Part shown: positions 7,260 through 15,414 of the stretch, piece after piece
How the letters are laid out: the number at the start of each line of letters is the position of its first letter
Numbering within the stretch: position 1 is the stretch's first letter
IMG/VR virus record: IMGVR_UViG_3300027973_000015
Location: 1-35,362 of that record
Origin: a virus
DNA: 35,362 bases
Reading direction: 5' to 3' (one strand)
Translations under genes and position numbers: made by a program
The notes under the pieces: generated by a model
Databases searched by the model: none
Told to the model about the DNA's origin: nothing
What the model saw: the letters and a program-made list of their open reading frames with translations, nothing else

Positions 7260-7391
7260 ATGAGTAAAGTAACAACAATAAAGAACCAAAATAAACTTCG
7301 TGTTTATTTAGAAAAAATTAAGAATGAGCCTAACGTTAAACCAAATAACAAAGCAAATAACGACACTCGGAAACGACCACGAACAAATTAA
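7260..7391 (+). CDS. Small basic protein overlapping the next gene
   Basis: A 43-residue, Lys/Arg/Asn-rich ORF (MSKVTTIKNQNKLRVYLEKI...) that fills the gap between the connector and the next gene, then overlaps that gene by 68 bases in another frame. No domain. It may simply carry translation across the gap; a real product is uncertain. Confidence 0.4.
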   Translation: MSKVTTIKNQNKLRVYLEKIKNEPNVKPNNKANNDTRKRPRTN

Positions 7392-7767
7392 CTTTGTTTA
7401 CTTTGGCGATGTGTGGGAACGTTTAAGCAACGGAGAGGTAACTTATCCAGCTATGTTCTTTACATTAACGGGTGCTAATATCTTAGCTAAGAATATAGAG
7501 TACCAATTTAGCTTGTACTTTATGGACAGAATGCTAATGGAAGAGACCAACGAAACCGAAGTACTTAGTGATATGACTTTAGTAGGTCAAGACATAGTGG
7601 CGCAGCTTAGATACCCTAAAGCTATTTGGGAGATAGGCGATAACGCAGCTATTACGTTCTTTACTGAAAGCGACCCTGACTATCTTGCAGGAGTTAAGAT
7701 TGATATTACAATGCAATTACCTTACTTAAACGATAGATGCCAAGTGCCTTCTATTTATACATACTAA
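7324..7767 (+). CDS. Probable neck / tail-terminator protein
   Basis: A 147-residue protein with alternating strands and a long central helix pattern (EVLSDMTLVGQDIVAQL). Size, composition and place between connector and fibre fit the tail-terminator or head-closure group. Identity rests mainly on context. Confidence 0.55.
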   Translation: MSLTLNQITKQITTLGNDHEQINFVYFGDVWERLSNGEVTYPAMFFTLTGANILAKNIEYQFSLYFMDRMLMEETNETEVLSDMTLVGQDIVAQLRYPKAIWEIGDNAAITFFTESDPDYLAGVKIDITMQLPYLNDRCQVPSIYTY

Positions 7768-7768
7768 G

Positions 7769-10252
7769 ATGATAGGAAAAAAGATTAACCAATTAGCGAC
7801 CGAGTTAGCACCTGCTACAACCGATTTAACTATTATAGGTAACCCAGTAACGGGAGTAAGTAAAAAAATTACGTTATCGCAAATAGCTAATTTGTTTGCA
7901 ACTTCGGGTACAGTTACAAGCGTAGCAGTTACTGAAACAGGAAATGCTTTAACAATAACAGGCAGTCCAATAACAACTGCTGGAACTATTAATATAGGAT
8001 TTGCAGGAGCAGCTACTCAGTATGTAAGAGGCGATGGGCAATTATCTGACTTCCCAACTTCAACAGGTGGCGGGAGTTCTGTTTCTTATTATTTAAATTC
8101 AAGTGTAAGTCAAGGTACATTAGGGGGTGTTGCTTATAGACAATTTAGTAAGACACCGATTGCAGGTGCAGGAACTGATATTAGTGTTTCGGCTAACGGA
8201 TATATAGCTTCTTACATTACTGATGCCAATGACCCAGCTTTATTAGAAGTACCTGCCGGAAACTTTAATTGTGAGTTTTATTTTAGTGTAAATTCTAATA
8301 ATCATAACCCTTATGTTTATGCAGAAGTGTATAAATATGATGGAACTACTTTTACTTTATTAGGTAGCAGTCAATCAATTCCTGAGTATTTAACATCTGG
8401 AACTACATTAAGTCCTTACTACTTTGCTGTCCCTGTTACTGCAACTGTTTTAACAATAACAGATAGGATTGCAATTAGAATATATGCAAACGTAGATACA
8501 AGAACTGTAACTTTACATACAGAAAATAGCCATTTATGTCAAGTAGTTACAACTTTTTCTAAGGGATTGACTTCGTTAAATAACTTAACAAGACAAGTAC
8601 AATTTTTAGCGACAGGTACAACAGGAACTGATTTTAACATAGCAAGTTCTACTGCTACACATACCTTTAATCTACCTACGGCAAGTGCTACTAATCGTGG
8701 TGTTTTGTCAAGTGCAGATTGGACAACATTTAATAATAAGCAGAATGCTTTAACTAACCCGATTACGGGAACGGGAGCAAGTGGGCAAGTAGCATTTTTT
8801 AACGGAACTACAAGCTTAACAGGAACTAATAATTTCTTTTGGGACACGGCTAATAATCGTTTAGGTATTGGCTTAACAAACCCACAAAGGTCTATTGAAA
8901 TTTTCAATTCTACGGCTGATAATCATTTGCGTTTAAGCGGTAATGCTCCGAGTGTATCAATGGGAGAGGCAGTAACGGGTTCAGTATATCAAGCTAAGTT
9001 CGGTCTTGTAACTGTTAACGGGCAGTTTGTTTCGGCAGGTGTTGCAGGGGACTTTGTTATTATATCACAAACGGGTGCTACTATTATTGGTACAAGTAGT
9101 ACCGAAAAAATGAGGGTTAATACTTCTGGTAACGTATCGATTAACAATACTAACAATACTTATAAACTTGATGTAACGGGTACAGGAAGATATACAGGTC
9201 AACTGAGATTAGAGTCCACTATTACAGACGGAACTTATACTTATACTTTACCAAGTGCTACGGGTACTTTAGCTTTAACTTCACAATTAACGGGCGGCAC
9301 TGTAACAAGTGTAGGCTTATCTTCTGCAACAAGCGGAGTAACTATTGGCTCTACACCTATTACAACAAGTGGAACTATTACTTTAGCTATTGCAACGGCA
9401 AGTGGTTCTCAGCAAGGTTTATTATCAAGCACCGATTGGACTACTTTTAATGGCAAACAAGCTGCTTTAAACGGAACAGGTTTTGTAAAGATTAGCGGAA
9501 CAACTATAAGCTATGATAACTCAACTTATTTAACTACAAGTGCTGCAAGTTCTACTTACCTTGCATTAGCAGGTGGAACGCTTACGGGTGCTTTGGGTGG
9601 AACGAGTGCAAGTTTTAGTAGTAATGGTTCATCATTTGGTAGTGCTTCTGCCGGTAGTTATCCTTTAACTATTCAAACGAATGTTAGTGAACAAAGTATT
9701 AAATTTATTGGCAAAAATGATAATAATAATATACAATTTTTTGATAGTGCTGGAACTACTTATCAAGCAGTAGTTGGAACTATTGGAACTAATTTTATTA
9801 TTGGAACAGGAACAAGTGGAACAACTCGTTTAACAATAGCCTCTACAGGAGCAGCTACATTCTCAAGTAGTGTACAAGCAGACGGAAGCGGAAATGGATT
9901 TTTAATAAACCAAAATGGAGGTGCAGCAGGTTTAGCAACTTATTCAGCAAATACAGATAGGGCGCAAATAGCTTTTAAATTTGCTCAAAACTTTCCGGGT
10001 TCAAATAACTATACAAGAGTTTTAGATATTGTTTCTACAGGAGATGCAACAGGTGGTGGTGCAATTAGGTTAATGACTACTGTAAATGGTAGTGCTCCTG
10101 CAACTTCAATGTATGTTTCTCCAGCAGGTTTAGTTGGTATAGGTACTACCACACCGGGAAGTAAACTTTCAATAGTAGGATTACCTACATCAAGCGCAGG
10201 TTTATCAAGTGGAGATATTTATGTATTAGCAGGTGCTTTAATGATTGTATAA
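7769..10252 (+). CDS. Tail fibre / receptor-binding protein
   Basis: An 827-residue Ser/Thr/Gly/Asn-rich fibrous protein. It starts with a short capping segment (MIGKKINQLATELAPATTDL) and carries repeated fibre units: GTVTSV-type strands near residues 46 and 508, and the paired helix-turn elements GVLSSADWTTFNNKQ (about 310-325) and GLLSSTDWTTFNGKQ (about 550-565), a hallmark of Bacteroidetes phage fibres. A globular insert at about 105-270 (rich in Tyr and beta strands) may bind the receptor. The end, LPTSSAGLSSGDIYVLAG, is typical of these fibres; no self-cleaving chaperone domain is seen. Located between neck and lysis genes. Confidence 0.85.
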   Translation: MIGKKINQLATELAPATTDLTIIGNPVTGVSKKITLSQIANLFATSGTVTSVAVTETGNALTITGSPITTAGTINIGFAGAATQYVRGDGQLSDFPTSTGGGSSVSYYLNSSVSQGTLGGVAYRQFSKTPIAGAGTDISVSANGYIASYITDANDPALLEVPAGNFNCEFYFSVNSNNHNPYVYAEVYKYDGTTFTLLGSSQSIPEYLTSGTTLSPYYFAVPVTATVLTITDRIAIRIYANVDTRTVTLHTENSHLCQVVTTFSKGLTSLNNLTRQVQFLATGTTGTDFNIASSTATHTFNLPTASATNRGVLSSADWTTFNNKQNALTNPITGTGASGQVAFFNGTTSLTGTNNFFWDTANNRLGIGLTNPQRSIEIFNSTADNHLRLSGNAPSVSMGEAVTGSVYQAKFGLVTVNGQFVSAGVAGDFVIISQTGATIIGTSSTEKMRVNTSGNVSINNTNNTYKLDVTGTGRYTGQLRLESTITDGTYTYTLPSATGTLALTSQLTGGTVTSVGLSSATSGVTIGSTPITTSGTITLAIATASGSQQGLLSSTDWTTFNGKQAALNGTGFVKISGTTISYDNSTYLTTSAASSTYLALAGGTLTGALGGTSASFSSNGSSFGSASAGSYPLTIQTNVSEQSIKFIGKNDNNNIQFFDSAGTTYQAVVGTIGTNFIIGTGTSGTTRLTIASTGAATFSSSVQADGSGNGFLINQNGGAAGLATYSANTDRAQIAFKFAQNFPGSNNYTRVLDIVSTGDATGGGAIRLMTTVNGSAPATSMYVSPAGLVGIGTTTPGSKLSIVGLPTSSAGLSSGDIYVLAGALMIV

Positions 10253-10268
10253 TAAATAAAAATAAATA

Positions 10269-10601
10269 ATGGCAACAACTTACAAATGGGTAATATCCCA
10301 ATTAGACACCGCACCAAGCGAAGATGGTTTAACCGATGTAGTTAAGGTAGTACATTGGCGCTATCAAGCAGAACAAGTAGACGGAGACAAAACTTACAAC
10401 GCAGAGGTTTACGGGGCAATGGGTTGCGCTACACCTTCGGAAACGGACTTTACTGCTTACGCTGATTTAACTTATGACCAAGTATGCGAGTGGTTAGTAG
10501 CCGGTAATGATGTCGCTGCTTTGGATAGTAACTTAGTTTCTCAAATTGAGAACCAAAAGAACCCACCGATTGTAAACTTACCTTTGCCGTGGAATAATTA
10601 A
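10269..10601 (+). CDS. Small phage protein associated with the tail fibre
   Basis: A 110-residue acidic protein starting MATTYKWVISQLDTAPSEDGL and ending VNLPLPWNN. It contains a strand-rich N-terminal half (VVKVVHWRYQAEQ) and a helix (DLTYDQVCEWLVAG). Proteins of this pattern are frequent next to fibre genes and are probably virion or fibre-assembly components. It starts 16 bases after the fibre gene. Exact role unknown. Confidence 0.7.
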   Translation: MATTYKWVISQLDTAPSEDGLTDVVKVVHWRYQAEQVDGDKTYNAEVYGAMGCATPSETDFTAYADLTYDQVCEWLVAGNDVAALDSNLVSQIENQKNPPIVNLPLPWNN

Positions 10602-10631
10602 AATCTATATATCTTTACCAAAATTTAAACA

Positions 10632-11018
10632 ATGAAATACAAACAACTATTACAACTTGTCGGTAACTTAAACGCAGTTATTGGCGGTACAGAAACAAAG
10701 ACACAAAAAAAGTTAGTACAGATTTACAACAAAGTAAAGCCTTATCACGAAGCATATAATACGGAAGTAGAAAGCCTAAGATTAGATGCAGCGCAAACCG
10801 ACGATAAGGATTGCTTACTATTAGATGACAAAGGAAATTACAAGTATTCTAAGGACGGCATCAAGAAACTAACTAAGGACATTGAGGCTTTAAATGATAA
10901 AGAATTTGACTTTGTAATAATTAACATAGTCAATCCAAAAGGTCTTGAAGACTTTACATTCTTAGAAGATTGGACTACCGGAATAGAATTTAACAAACAA
11001 GAAGAAGAAGAATTATAA
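10632..11018 (+). CDS. Hypothetical helical phage protein
   Basis: A 128-residue helical protein (MKYKQLLQLVGNLNAVIGG), with a very acidic end (NKQEEEEL). The plan (N-terminal helices, then KGNYKYSKDGIKKLTKDIE) recalls DUF1617-like phage proteins, which I offer only as a resemblance. It lies between the fibre region and the lysis cassette. Confidence 0.65.
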   Translation: MKYKQLLQLVGNLNAVIGGTETKTQKKLVQIYNKVKPYHEAYNTEVESLRLDAAQTDDKDCLLLDDKGNYKYSKDGIKKLTKDIEALNDKEFDFVIINIVNPKGLEDFTFLEDWTTGIEFNKQEEEEL

Positions 11019-11189
11019 ATGGCAAATAACAACCAAGCAGACCAATCAACAATCGTTTCTTTAATTAGTGCTACTCTTAGCATTACAAGTATTCAACCAC
11101 TATTCACATTGATTGCAAGTTTGGTGGCTATTGTTTCTGGTGGTATGGCTATTAGATACTATTACAAAATGACTAAAAAGCTTAAATGA
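11019..11189 (+). CDS. Small membrane protein, holin candidate
   Basis: A 56-residue protein. Residues about 13-45 are hydrophobic (PLFTLIASLVAIVSGGMAI) and the C-terminus is basic (RYYYKMTKKLK). One transmembrane helix with a charged tail is the plan of class III holins. The stop overlaps the next start as ATGA, coupling it to the lipoprotein gene. Confidence 0.6.
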   Translation: MANNNQADQSTIVSLISATLSITSIQPLFTLIASLVAIVSGGMAIRYYYKMTKKLK

Positions 11190-11617
11190 GATTAATACTT
11201 TTAGCCTTATTACTTACTTCGTGTGCCTCAGTTAAGAAGGCATCGGAAAAATTAGATAGCACAGTTGTCAAGACATTTGACTCGGTGCGTGTTGTCGTTT
11301 ACGATAGCGTAACTAAAATAGTAGAAAAGGAAGAGTATTTTACCAAGACAATAACTTACTATGATACCTTATGGCTTACTAAGGATAGTATGATTTCTGT
11401 CCCTAAGTACACAGAGACATATACAAAGGGTACAAAAGAAAAGCAGACAGATAGTAAGCAGACCAAAACGGACTCAATGGCTCTCAATCGCACAGAAAGT
11501 ACCCAAATTTCGAAGATAACTAAAACTAAGGATAAGTCCTTTAGCGAATTTTATAAGGCTCTAATAGCCCTTATATTGATAATTACGCTAATCTTATACT
11601 TTTGGAAAAAGAAATAA
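11186..11617 (+). CDS. Unimolecular spanin candidate (lipoprotein with C-terminal membrane anchor)
   Basis: A 143-residue protein. The N-terminus is a lipoprotein signal (RLILLALLLTSC, lipid-bearing Cys13). A long polar periplasmic stretch rich in Ser/Thr/Lys follows (about 14-118). The C-terminus is one membrane helix and a basic end (ALIALILIITLILYFWKKK). Outer-membrane lipid at one end and inner-membrane helix at the other is the defining plan of u-spanins such as T1 gp11, which fuse the two membranes in the last step of lysis. Position in the lysis cassette agrees. Confidence 0.7.
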   Translation: MRLILLALLLTSCASVKKASEKLDSTVVKTFDSVRVVVYDSVTKIVEKEEYFTKTITYYDTLWLTKDSMISVPKYTETYTKGTKEKQTDSKQTKTDSMALNRTESTQISKITKTKDKSFSEFYKALIALILIITLILYFWKKK

Positions 11618-11618
11618 T

Positions 11619-11891
11619 ATGGCAAAAGCAGCAAGAAGCGTAAACGTATCGACTAACCCTTTACCGATTTCATTCAAAGAGTTCAGCAAAAACCCTGTTG
11701 TCGGTATGCTATTTTTATGTATCTGCGGTATTAGTTACCTCTACATCGACAATGCAAAGCGTAACGAAAAGCAAGACGATAAGATAGGTGCTTTGTATGA
11801 AATGGTGCGTAAAAGTGATAGCAGCAACGCAGCAAGTACGGCTCGTTTGGAAATGGCAGTAGACCTTAAGGCTTTAAAAAGCTTTAAGTAA
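11619..11891 (+). CDS. Single-pass membrane protein of the lysis cassette
   Basis: A 90-residue protein with one central membrane segment (VVGMLFLCICGISYLYI, about 27-43) and a charged helical domain after it (KRNEKQDDKIGALYEMVRK). Could be an inner-membrane spanin subunit or a holin regulator. Its stop shares a base with the next start (TAATG), and the next gene is a small lipoprotein, so the two could form a two-part spanin. Confidence 0.6.
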   Translation: MAKAARSVNVSTNPLPISFKEFSKNPVVGMLFLCICGISYLYIDNAKRNEKQDDKIGALYEMVRKSDSSNAASTARLEMAVDLKALKSFK

Positions 11892-12181
11892 TGCGCTATT
11901 TATTACTGGTTGCTTTGATAGGTTGCGGAACTAAAACCGATAACCAAATCAAAGAGTTGCAAGACAAAGTAAAACAAAGCCAGGTGCAAAGCGACTCGGT
12001 GCAAGTGATGGCGGCTGAGGATAACAAGAAGGTAATTACTAAGACAGTAAAAACTATTGTTACTTTAAAGCAAGAAGTAAAAGAATTAAAAACGGAACTA
12101 AATGAAGTTAAGGCTAAATTGGACTCCGCTAATTTTGTTGATACTAATAGCACCAAGTTTAAGTTACGCCCAATACGTTAA
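11891..12181 (+). CDS. Small coiled-coil lipoprotein (outer-membrane spanin-like)
   Basis: A 96-residue protein. It has a short lipoprotein signal (MRYLLLVALIGC, Cys12) and then a heptad-like coiled coil (about 18-80, KELQDKVKQ... LKQEVKELKTELNEVKAKL). This matches outer-membrane spanin subunits, though those are often Pro-rich. Its last 80 bases overlap the next gene in another frame, as in many Rz/Rz1 pairs. Confidence 0.65.
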   Translation: MRYLLLVALIGCGTKTDNQIKELQDKVKQSQVQSDSVQVMAAEDNKKVITKTVKTIVTLKQEVKELKTELNEVKAKLDSANFVDTNSTKFKLRPIR

Positions 12182-12542
12182 GAAGATTGGTGGCGAGGAT
12201 AAGATTGTTATTAGTAAAGCAGAAGGCGAAAAGATAAACGCTGCGTTTGATAGCGTGAGTAATTTAGTTACATCAAGAGAAGCCCGTATTGATAGCTTGA
12301 TAAGGGCAAACATCAAAACAAGGGATAGCCTTCGCATTGACTTACTTACTTTAAAAGACACCCTTACCCAACGCAATAAAATAGTAAACGATACGTTAAA
12401 CGATTATCGTAATAGGTATTATAAAAACATAGCTATTTACGAGAAGTACGAGAAGGCAGTAGATTTTGAAATAAAACTACACAGGCTTAACTCAGTTTTG
12501 TTTGCTATGCTAACATTATTTTTATACTCTCAAATAAATTAA
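12102..12542 (+). CDS. Secreted coiled-coil protein with C-terminal membrane helix, spanin-like
   Basis: A 146-residue protein. The N-terminus is a signal peptide (LILLILIAPSLSYAQ, cleavage near Ala-Gln). A charged helical periplasmic region follows (about 40-125, with VSNLVTSREARIDSLIRAN). The C-terminal hydrophobic helix is VLFAMLTLFLYSQ. It overlaps the upstream lipoprotein gene by 80 bases. Probably acts at the cell envelope during lysis; the exact partner is not clear. Confidence 0.6.
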   Translation: MKLRLNWTPLILLILIAPSLSYAQYVKKIGGEDKIVISKAEGEKINAAFDSVSNLVTSREARIDSLIRANIKTRDSLRIDLLTLKDTLTQRNKIVNDTLNDYRNRYYKNIAIYEKYEKAVDFEIKLHRLNSVLFAMLTLFLYSQIN

Positions 12543-12543
12543 A

Positions 12544-13143
12544 ATGAAACTAGAAGCATTATCGACAAAGATACCTGCAAACGTATTAGACCAAATCCCA
12601 GATATTGAAGCAAAGTTTGGCTTGAATAGTAATATTAGGTTAGCACATTTTTTATCTCAATGCGCACACGAAAGCGGAAACTTTAAAGCGGTTACTGAAA
12701 ATCTTAACTATGGTGCTAAAGGGCTTAGGTCTATTTTTGGCAAATACTTTAAAGACGATGCTACTGCTGCTGCTTACGAAAGGAAGCCTGAGAAGATAGC
12801 CAATAGGGTTTACAGTTCAAGAATGGGTAACGGAGACGAAGCAAGTGGGGACGGGTGGAAATTTAGAGGTCGTGGCTATATTCAATTAACAGGCAAAGAT
12901 AATTACACTCAGTTTGATAAGGTTGTAGAAGATGACATTTTAGCTAACCCAGATTTAGTAGCTACAAAATATCCTTTGATGTCGGCTGCATTCTTTTTTG
13001 AGAGAAACAATCTATGGAAAATCTGTGATGGCGGTGCTGACAAAGAAGATGTTATTGCTCTTACAAAGCGCATCAATGGGGGAACTCACGGGCTTGAAGA
13101 CAGATTAACAAAATTTGCTTTATTCAATTCTTTACTAAAATAA
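12544..13143 (+). CDS. Endolysin, glycoside hydrolase family 19 (chitinase-like lysozyme)
   Basis: A 199-residue GH19 enzyme that cuts the glycan strands of peptidoglycan. The active-site region AHFLSQCAHESGNFKAV carries the general acid E43, and TENLNY supplies E52. Other GH19 marks are WKFRGRGYIQLTGKDNY (about 106-122) and the C-terminal ITKRINGG-like motif (LTKRINGGTHGLEDR). It has no signal peptide or wall-binding domain, so release depends on the holins encoded beside it. Confidence 0.92.
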   Translation: MKLEALSTKIPANVLDQIPDIEAKFGLNSNIRLAHFLSQCAHESGNFKAVTENLNYGAKGLRSIFGKYFKDDATAAAYERKPEKIANRVYSSRMGNGDEASGDGWKFRGRGYIQLTGKDNYTQFDKVVEDDILANPDLVATKYPLMSAAFFFERNNLWKICDGGADKEDVIALTKRINGGTHGLEDRLTKFALFNSLLK

Positions 13144-13153
13144 AATATATACT

Positions 13154-13372
13154 ATGAAATGGTTAGCCAATTTATTAGCAGACGAAAGGGGTTCGGTATC
13201 TACAAAGCGAGTAATTGCTTTACTATCGGCTTTATTTATCTGCATTACCTTATTAGCTAATAGCTTTACACATCAAGAGATTGCCCCTTCGGATAAGCTT
13301 GTAGATGCCGTAATGGTTATTTGCATAGCTGCTATGGGTACTACAACTATAGATAAATTCAGCCAAAAATAA
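13154..13372 (+). CDS. Holin
   Basis: A 72-residue protein with two membrane helices (about 22-41, VIALLSALFICITLLANSF; and 50-66, VDAVMVICIAAMGTTTI) separated by a short acidic loop. It lies directly after the endolysin. Size and topology fit a class II holin, which forms the membrane lesions that free the endolysin. Confidence 0.8.
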   Translation: MKWLANLLADERGSVSTKRVIALLSALFICITLLANSFTHQEIAPSDKLVDAVMVICIAAMGTTTIDKFSQK

Positions 13373-13375
13373 ACA

Positions 13376-14110
13376 ATGCTAAAATCAAAACGACAACGCC
13401 TTTTTTTCGATATTGAAGTGAGTGCAAATATCGGCTTCTTTTGGAGTTCCGGTTACAAGCTTAACATCGGTCCGGAAAGTATTATCAAAGAACGTGCAGT
13501 AATTTGTATCTGCTACAAATGGGAAGACCAAAAAGAAGTACATTCTTTACAATGGGATAGTAAACAATGCGACAAAAGAATGTTGCAAAAGTTTATTGAA
13601 GTAGCAAACACGGCTTCCGAAATTATAGGACACAACGGCGACAAGTTCGATATGGCTTGGATAAGAACCAGGTGCTTATTTCACAAGATAGAGATGTTCC
13701 CTTCTTACGTTACTATTGACACTTTAAAGGTAGCACGACAAAAGTTTAGATTTAATAGCAACAAGCTTAATTACATAGCTGACTACTTAGGCATCGGCAC
13801 TAAGATAAAAACAGAATATAGTTTATGGAAAGATATTGTTCTGCATAAGGATAAGATTGCAATGGCTAAAATGATTAAGTACTGCCAGAAGGATGTTGTT
13901 TTATTAGAGCAAGTATTTAACGCATTAAAATTACACATAGAACCTAAAACACATTACGGAGTTATCTTCGGTCAAGACAGAGGTACTTGCCCTGAGTGCG
14001 GAAGCGATGAGATTACAATACAAATGAGGCGCACAACTGCAACAGGAGTTAAGAAGATATTATACAAGTGCAAGACTTGTTTTAAAATACATAGCAAAAC
14101 AGACAAATAA
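13376..14110 (+). CDS. DnaQ/RNase H-like 3'-5' exonuclease with zinc ribbon
   Basis: A 244-residue protein. Exo I is FFDIEVS (D12, E14), Exo II is IIGHNGDKFD (N87, D92), and Exo III is YCQKD (Y169, D173). These are the DEDDy residues that bind two Mg2+ ions in DnaQ and family B proofreading domains. A four-Cys ribbon follows (C205, C208, C232, C235), probably for nucleic-acid binding. No polymerase domain is present. It may act in recombination with the ERF protein or in host DNA breakdown. Confidence 0.88.
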   Translation: MLKSKRQRLFFDIEVSANIGFFWSSGYKLNIGPESIIKERAVICICYKWEDQKEVHSLQWDSKQCDKRMLQKFIEVANTASEIIGHNGDKFDMAWIRTRCLFHKIEMFPSYVTIDTLKVARQKFRFNSNKLNYIADYLGIGTKIKTEYSLWKDIVLHKDKIAMAKMIKYCQKDVVLLEQVFNALKLHIEPKTHYGVIFGQDRGTCPECGSDEITIQMRRTTATGVKKILYKCKTCFKIHSKTDK

Positions 14111-14334
14111 TGGATAGTAAAATATTAGCAGCAGTTATAGAAGATATGCGCAGGCGTGAAAAAGTAGGCAAAGAAAAGTATGACTGCACAATGGATAGGC
14201 AAGACTTATCTACGGGGCAATGGATAACACATTTGAAGCAGGAATTACAAGATGCAATTTTATACCTTACTAAACTCGAACAGATACACAATGCGCCTCA
14301 AGAAGATTTACAGCTTCGGGAATATCTTAGATAG
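14110..14334 (+). CDS. MazG-like / dNTP pyrophosphohydrolase-like small protein
   Basis: A 74-residue all-helical protein. The pattern KYDCTMDRQDLSTGQWITHLKQ followed by ELQDAILYLTKLE matches the small phage proteins in the all-alpha NTP pyrophosphatase (MazG-like) group. Acidic residues on the LKQELQDA helix would bind Mg2+. Its start overlaps the exonuclease stop by one base, and its end overlaps the next gene. Confidence 0.7.
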   Translation: MDSKILAAVIEDMRRREKVGKEKYDCTMDRQDLSTGQWITHLKQELQDAILYLTKLEQIHNAPQEDLQLREYLR

Positions 14335-14722
14335 AGAAGTTTACGAAGACCTAAAGCAATTAGATTACACGAACCCAAACTTTAAAGGTTGCGGAGATGA
14401 GTTCCAGTTTAATCGTGAGTGGTGGGTAATGCTTGACGATATGAGCCGTATCGTAGCATATTGCGGCTCAATTTATTCTAAGGGCATTTGCATATTTAAC
14501 AGGGCTTGGGTTAAAAAAGAATATAGAGGGCAGGGCATACAGAGACGAATGATTAGAACCAGGTTAAAGGCTGCATCTACTTTTTGCCACATAGCTATTA
14601 CATACACTACTTTAGACAACTTCCCTTCGGCTAATAACCTTATAGATTGCCGGTTCAAGCTTTACCTTCCTGAGTATTCTTACGGGGGTTCTGACAAACT
14701 TTACTTCCAAAAGTTACTTTAG
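14291..14722 (+). CDS. GNAT-family N-acetyltransferase
   Basis: A 143-residue protein from the ATG at 14291 (MRLKKIYSFGN). An in-frame ATG at 14252 lies deeper in the upstream gene and is less likely. The GNAT core is clear: strand IVAYCGSIY, then FNRAWVKKEYRGQGIQRRMI with the acetyl-CoA pyrophosphate loop RGQGIQ, and a late strand with the substrate part. The substrate is unknown; phage GNATs can modify host proteins or small molecules. Confidence 0.8.
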   Translation: MRLKKIYSFGNILDREVYEDLKQLDYTNPNFKGCGDEFQFNREWWVMLDDMSRIVAYCGSIYSKGICIFNRAWVKKEYRGQGIQRRMIRTRLKAASTFCHIAITYTTLDNFPSANNLIDCRFKLYLPEYSYGGSDKLYFQKLL

Positions 14723-14934
14723 ACCTTTAAAGTACAATAAAGGTAGTAATACTACTACTTTTGGCTGCATTTTACTTCCGAATTTGTCAATCAATAAAGT
14801 TGTATTTATCAATCAATAGATAAGTTTTACCCTTACTTTATGTCGGAATTTTACATCATTAGATACCTTTTTTTGACATAATGTGCGATAAAATGCACAT
14901 TACTCGGTTTTTTGTCCTATGTAAAACCCATTAT

Positions 14935-14961
14935 TTGCAACAAGGTTACAAAAATAAATTT
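14935..14961. repeat. 27-bp repeat, copy 1, operator-like dyad
   Basis: The 27 bases are identical to 24707-24733. They begin with a near-perfect dyad TTGCAAC-AAG-GTTACAA (one mismatch in 7-bp arms). In both places the repeat lies just upstream of a TAnnTTTG promoter. Confidence 0.8.
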
Positions 14962-14967
14962 ATTACT

Positions 14968-15001
14968 TTTGCACTTTGTATTGTGTAATGTGTTATCTTT
15001 G
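14968..15001 (+). promoter_or_regulatory. Early promoter, Bacteroidota type
   Basis: TTTG (14968-14971), 22-bp spacer, TATCTTTG (14994-15001). It would drive the recombination and replication genes from 15019. A second TAnnTTTG match (TACTTTTG, 14964-14971) overlaps the -33 element and might be an alternative start. Confidence 0.7.
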
Positions 15002-15018
15002 TTGAAACAAAACACAAT

Positions 15019-15225
15019 ATGACACATTTAACCACCTACCAAATGTTCCAATTCGAGAGATACGGGAACATATTAATTGACGGAGATAGGAGTACTACAA
15101 ACCCTTATGACCCTGCTCTATTGCCTAAAAACTACGACTACGAAGATGACGATTACACGTTTACTCGTTGGGTTGAAAACAATGCAGAACAAGAACTTTT
15201 AAAAACCGAACAATATGAAGATTGA
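15019..15225 (+). CDS. Hypothetical early protein
   Basis: A 68-residue acidic protein (MTHLTTYQMFQFERYGNIL), rich in Asp, Glu and Tyr. It is the first gene after the early promoter, the usual place for small host-takeover proteins. No domain recognised. It overlaps the next gene by 11 bases. Confidence 0.75.
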   Translation: MTHLTTYQMFQFERYGNILIDGDRSTTNPYDPALLPKNYDYEDDDYTFTRWVENNAEQELLKTEQYED

Positions 15226-15412
15226 ATTTATCAAAGAAACTAAGCCAGACGGCACGATTTTCTACTATACTTTAGTAGATAACAAATACGATAGTATGAG
15301 TATGTACTTAGAATACTCACAGGCTTACGAGTACTTTGTGAGCCTAAAGAAAAGACAAGAACCTATTATCGAAATTTTAGAACACTATTCAGTAGACATT
15401 CAAAACCAATAA
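15215..15412 (+). CDS. Hypothetical early protein
   Basis: A 65-residue protein (MKIEFIKETKPDGTIFYYTL) with beta strands at the start and a helix later (SQAYEYFVSLKKR). No known domain. It ends two bases before the ERF gene. Confidence 0.7.
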   Translation: MKIEFIKETKPDGTIFYYTLVDNKYDSMSMYLEYSQAYEYFVSLKKRQEPIIEILEHYSVDIQNQ

Positions 15413-15414
15413 CA

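Larger units (their letters stand above)
14723..15018. other. Intergenic control region, possible origin
   Basis: A 296-bp AT-rich gap without a credible gene. It holds the direct repeat TCAATCAATA at 14787-14796 and 14809-14818 (22 bp apart), a perfect 8-bp inverted repeat TAATGTGC / GCACATTA (14879-14886 and 14895-14902), the 27-bp repeat at 14935-14961, and the promoter at 14968-15001. It separates the exonuclease group from the recombination and replication genes. Confidence 0.6.

Noticed and set aside
8539-8907. Minus-strand ORF of 122 residues inside the fibre gene
   Set aside because: It is a shadow of the repetitive Ser/Thr-rich fibre coding sequence and has no start context or family features.
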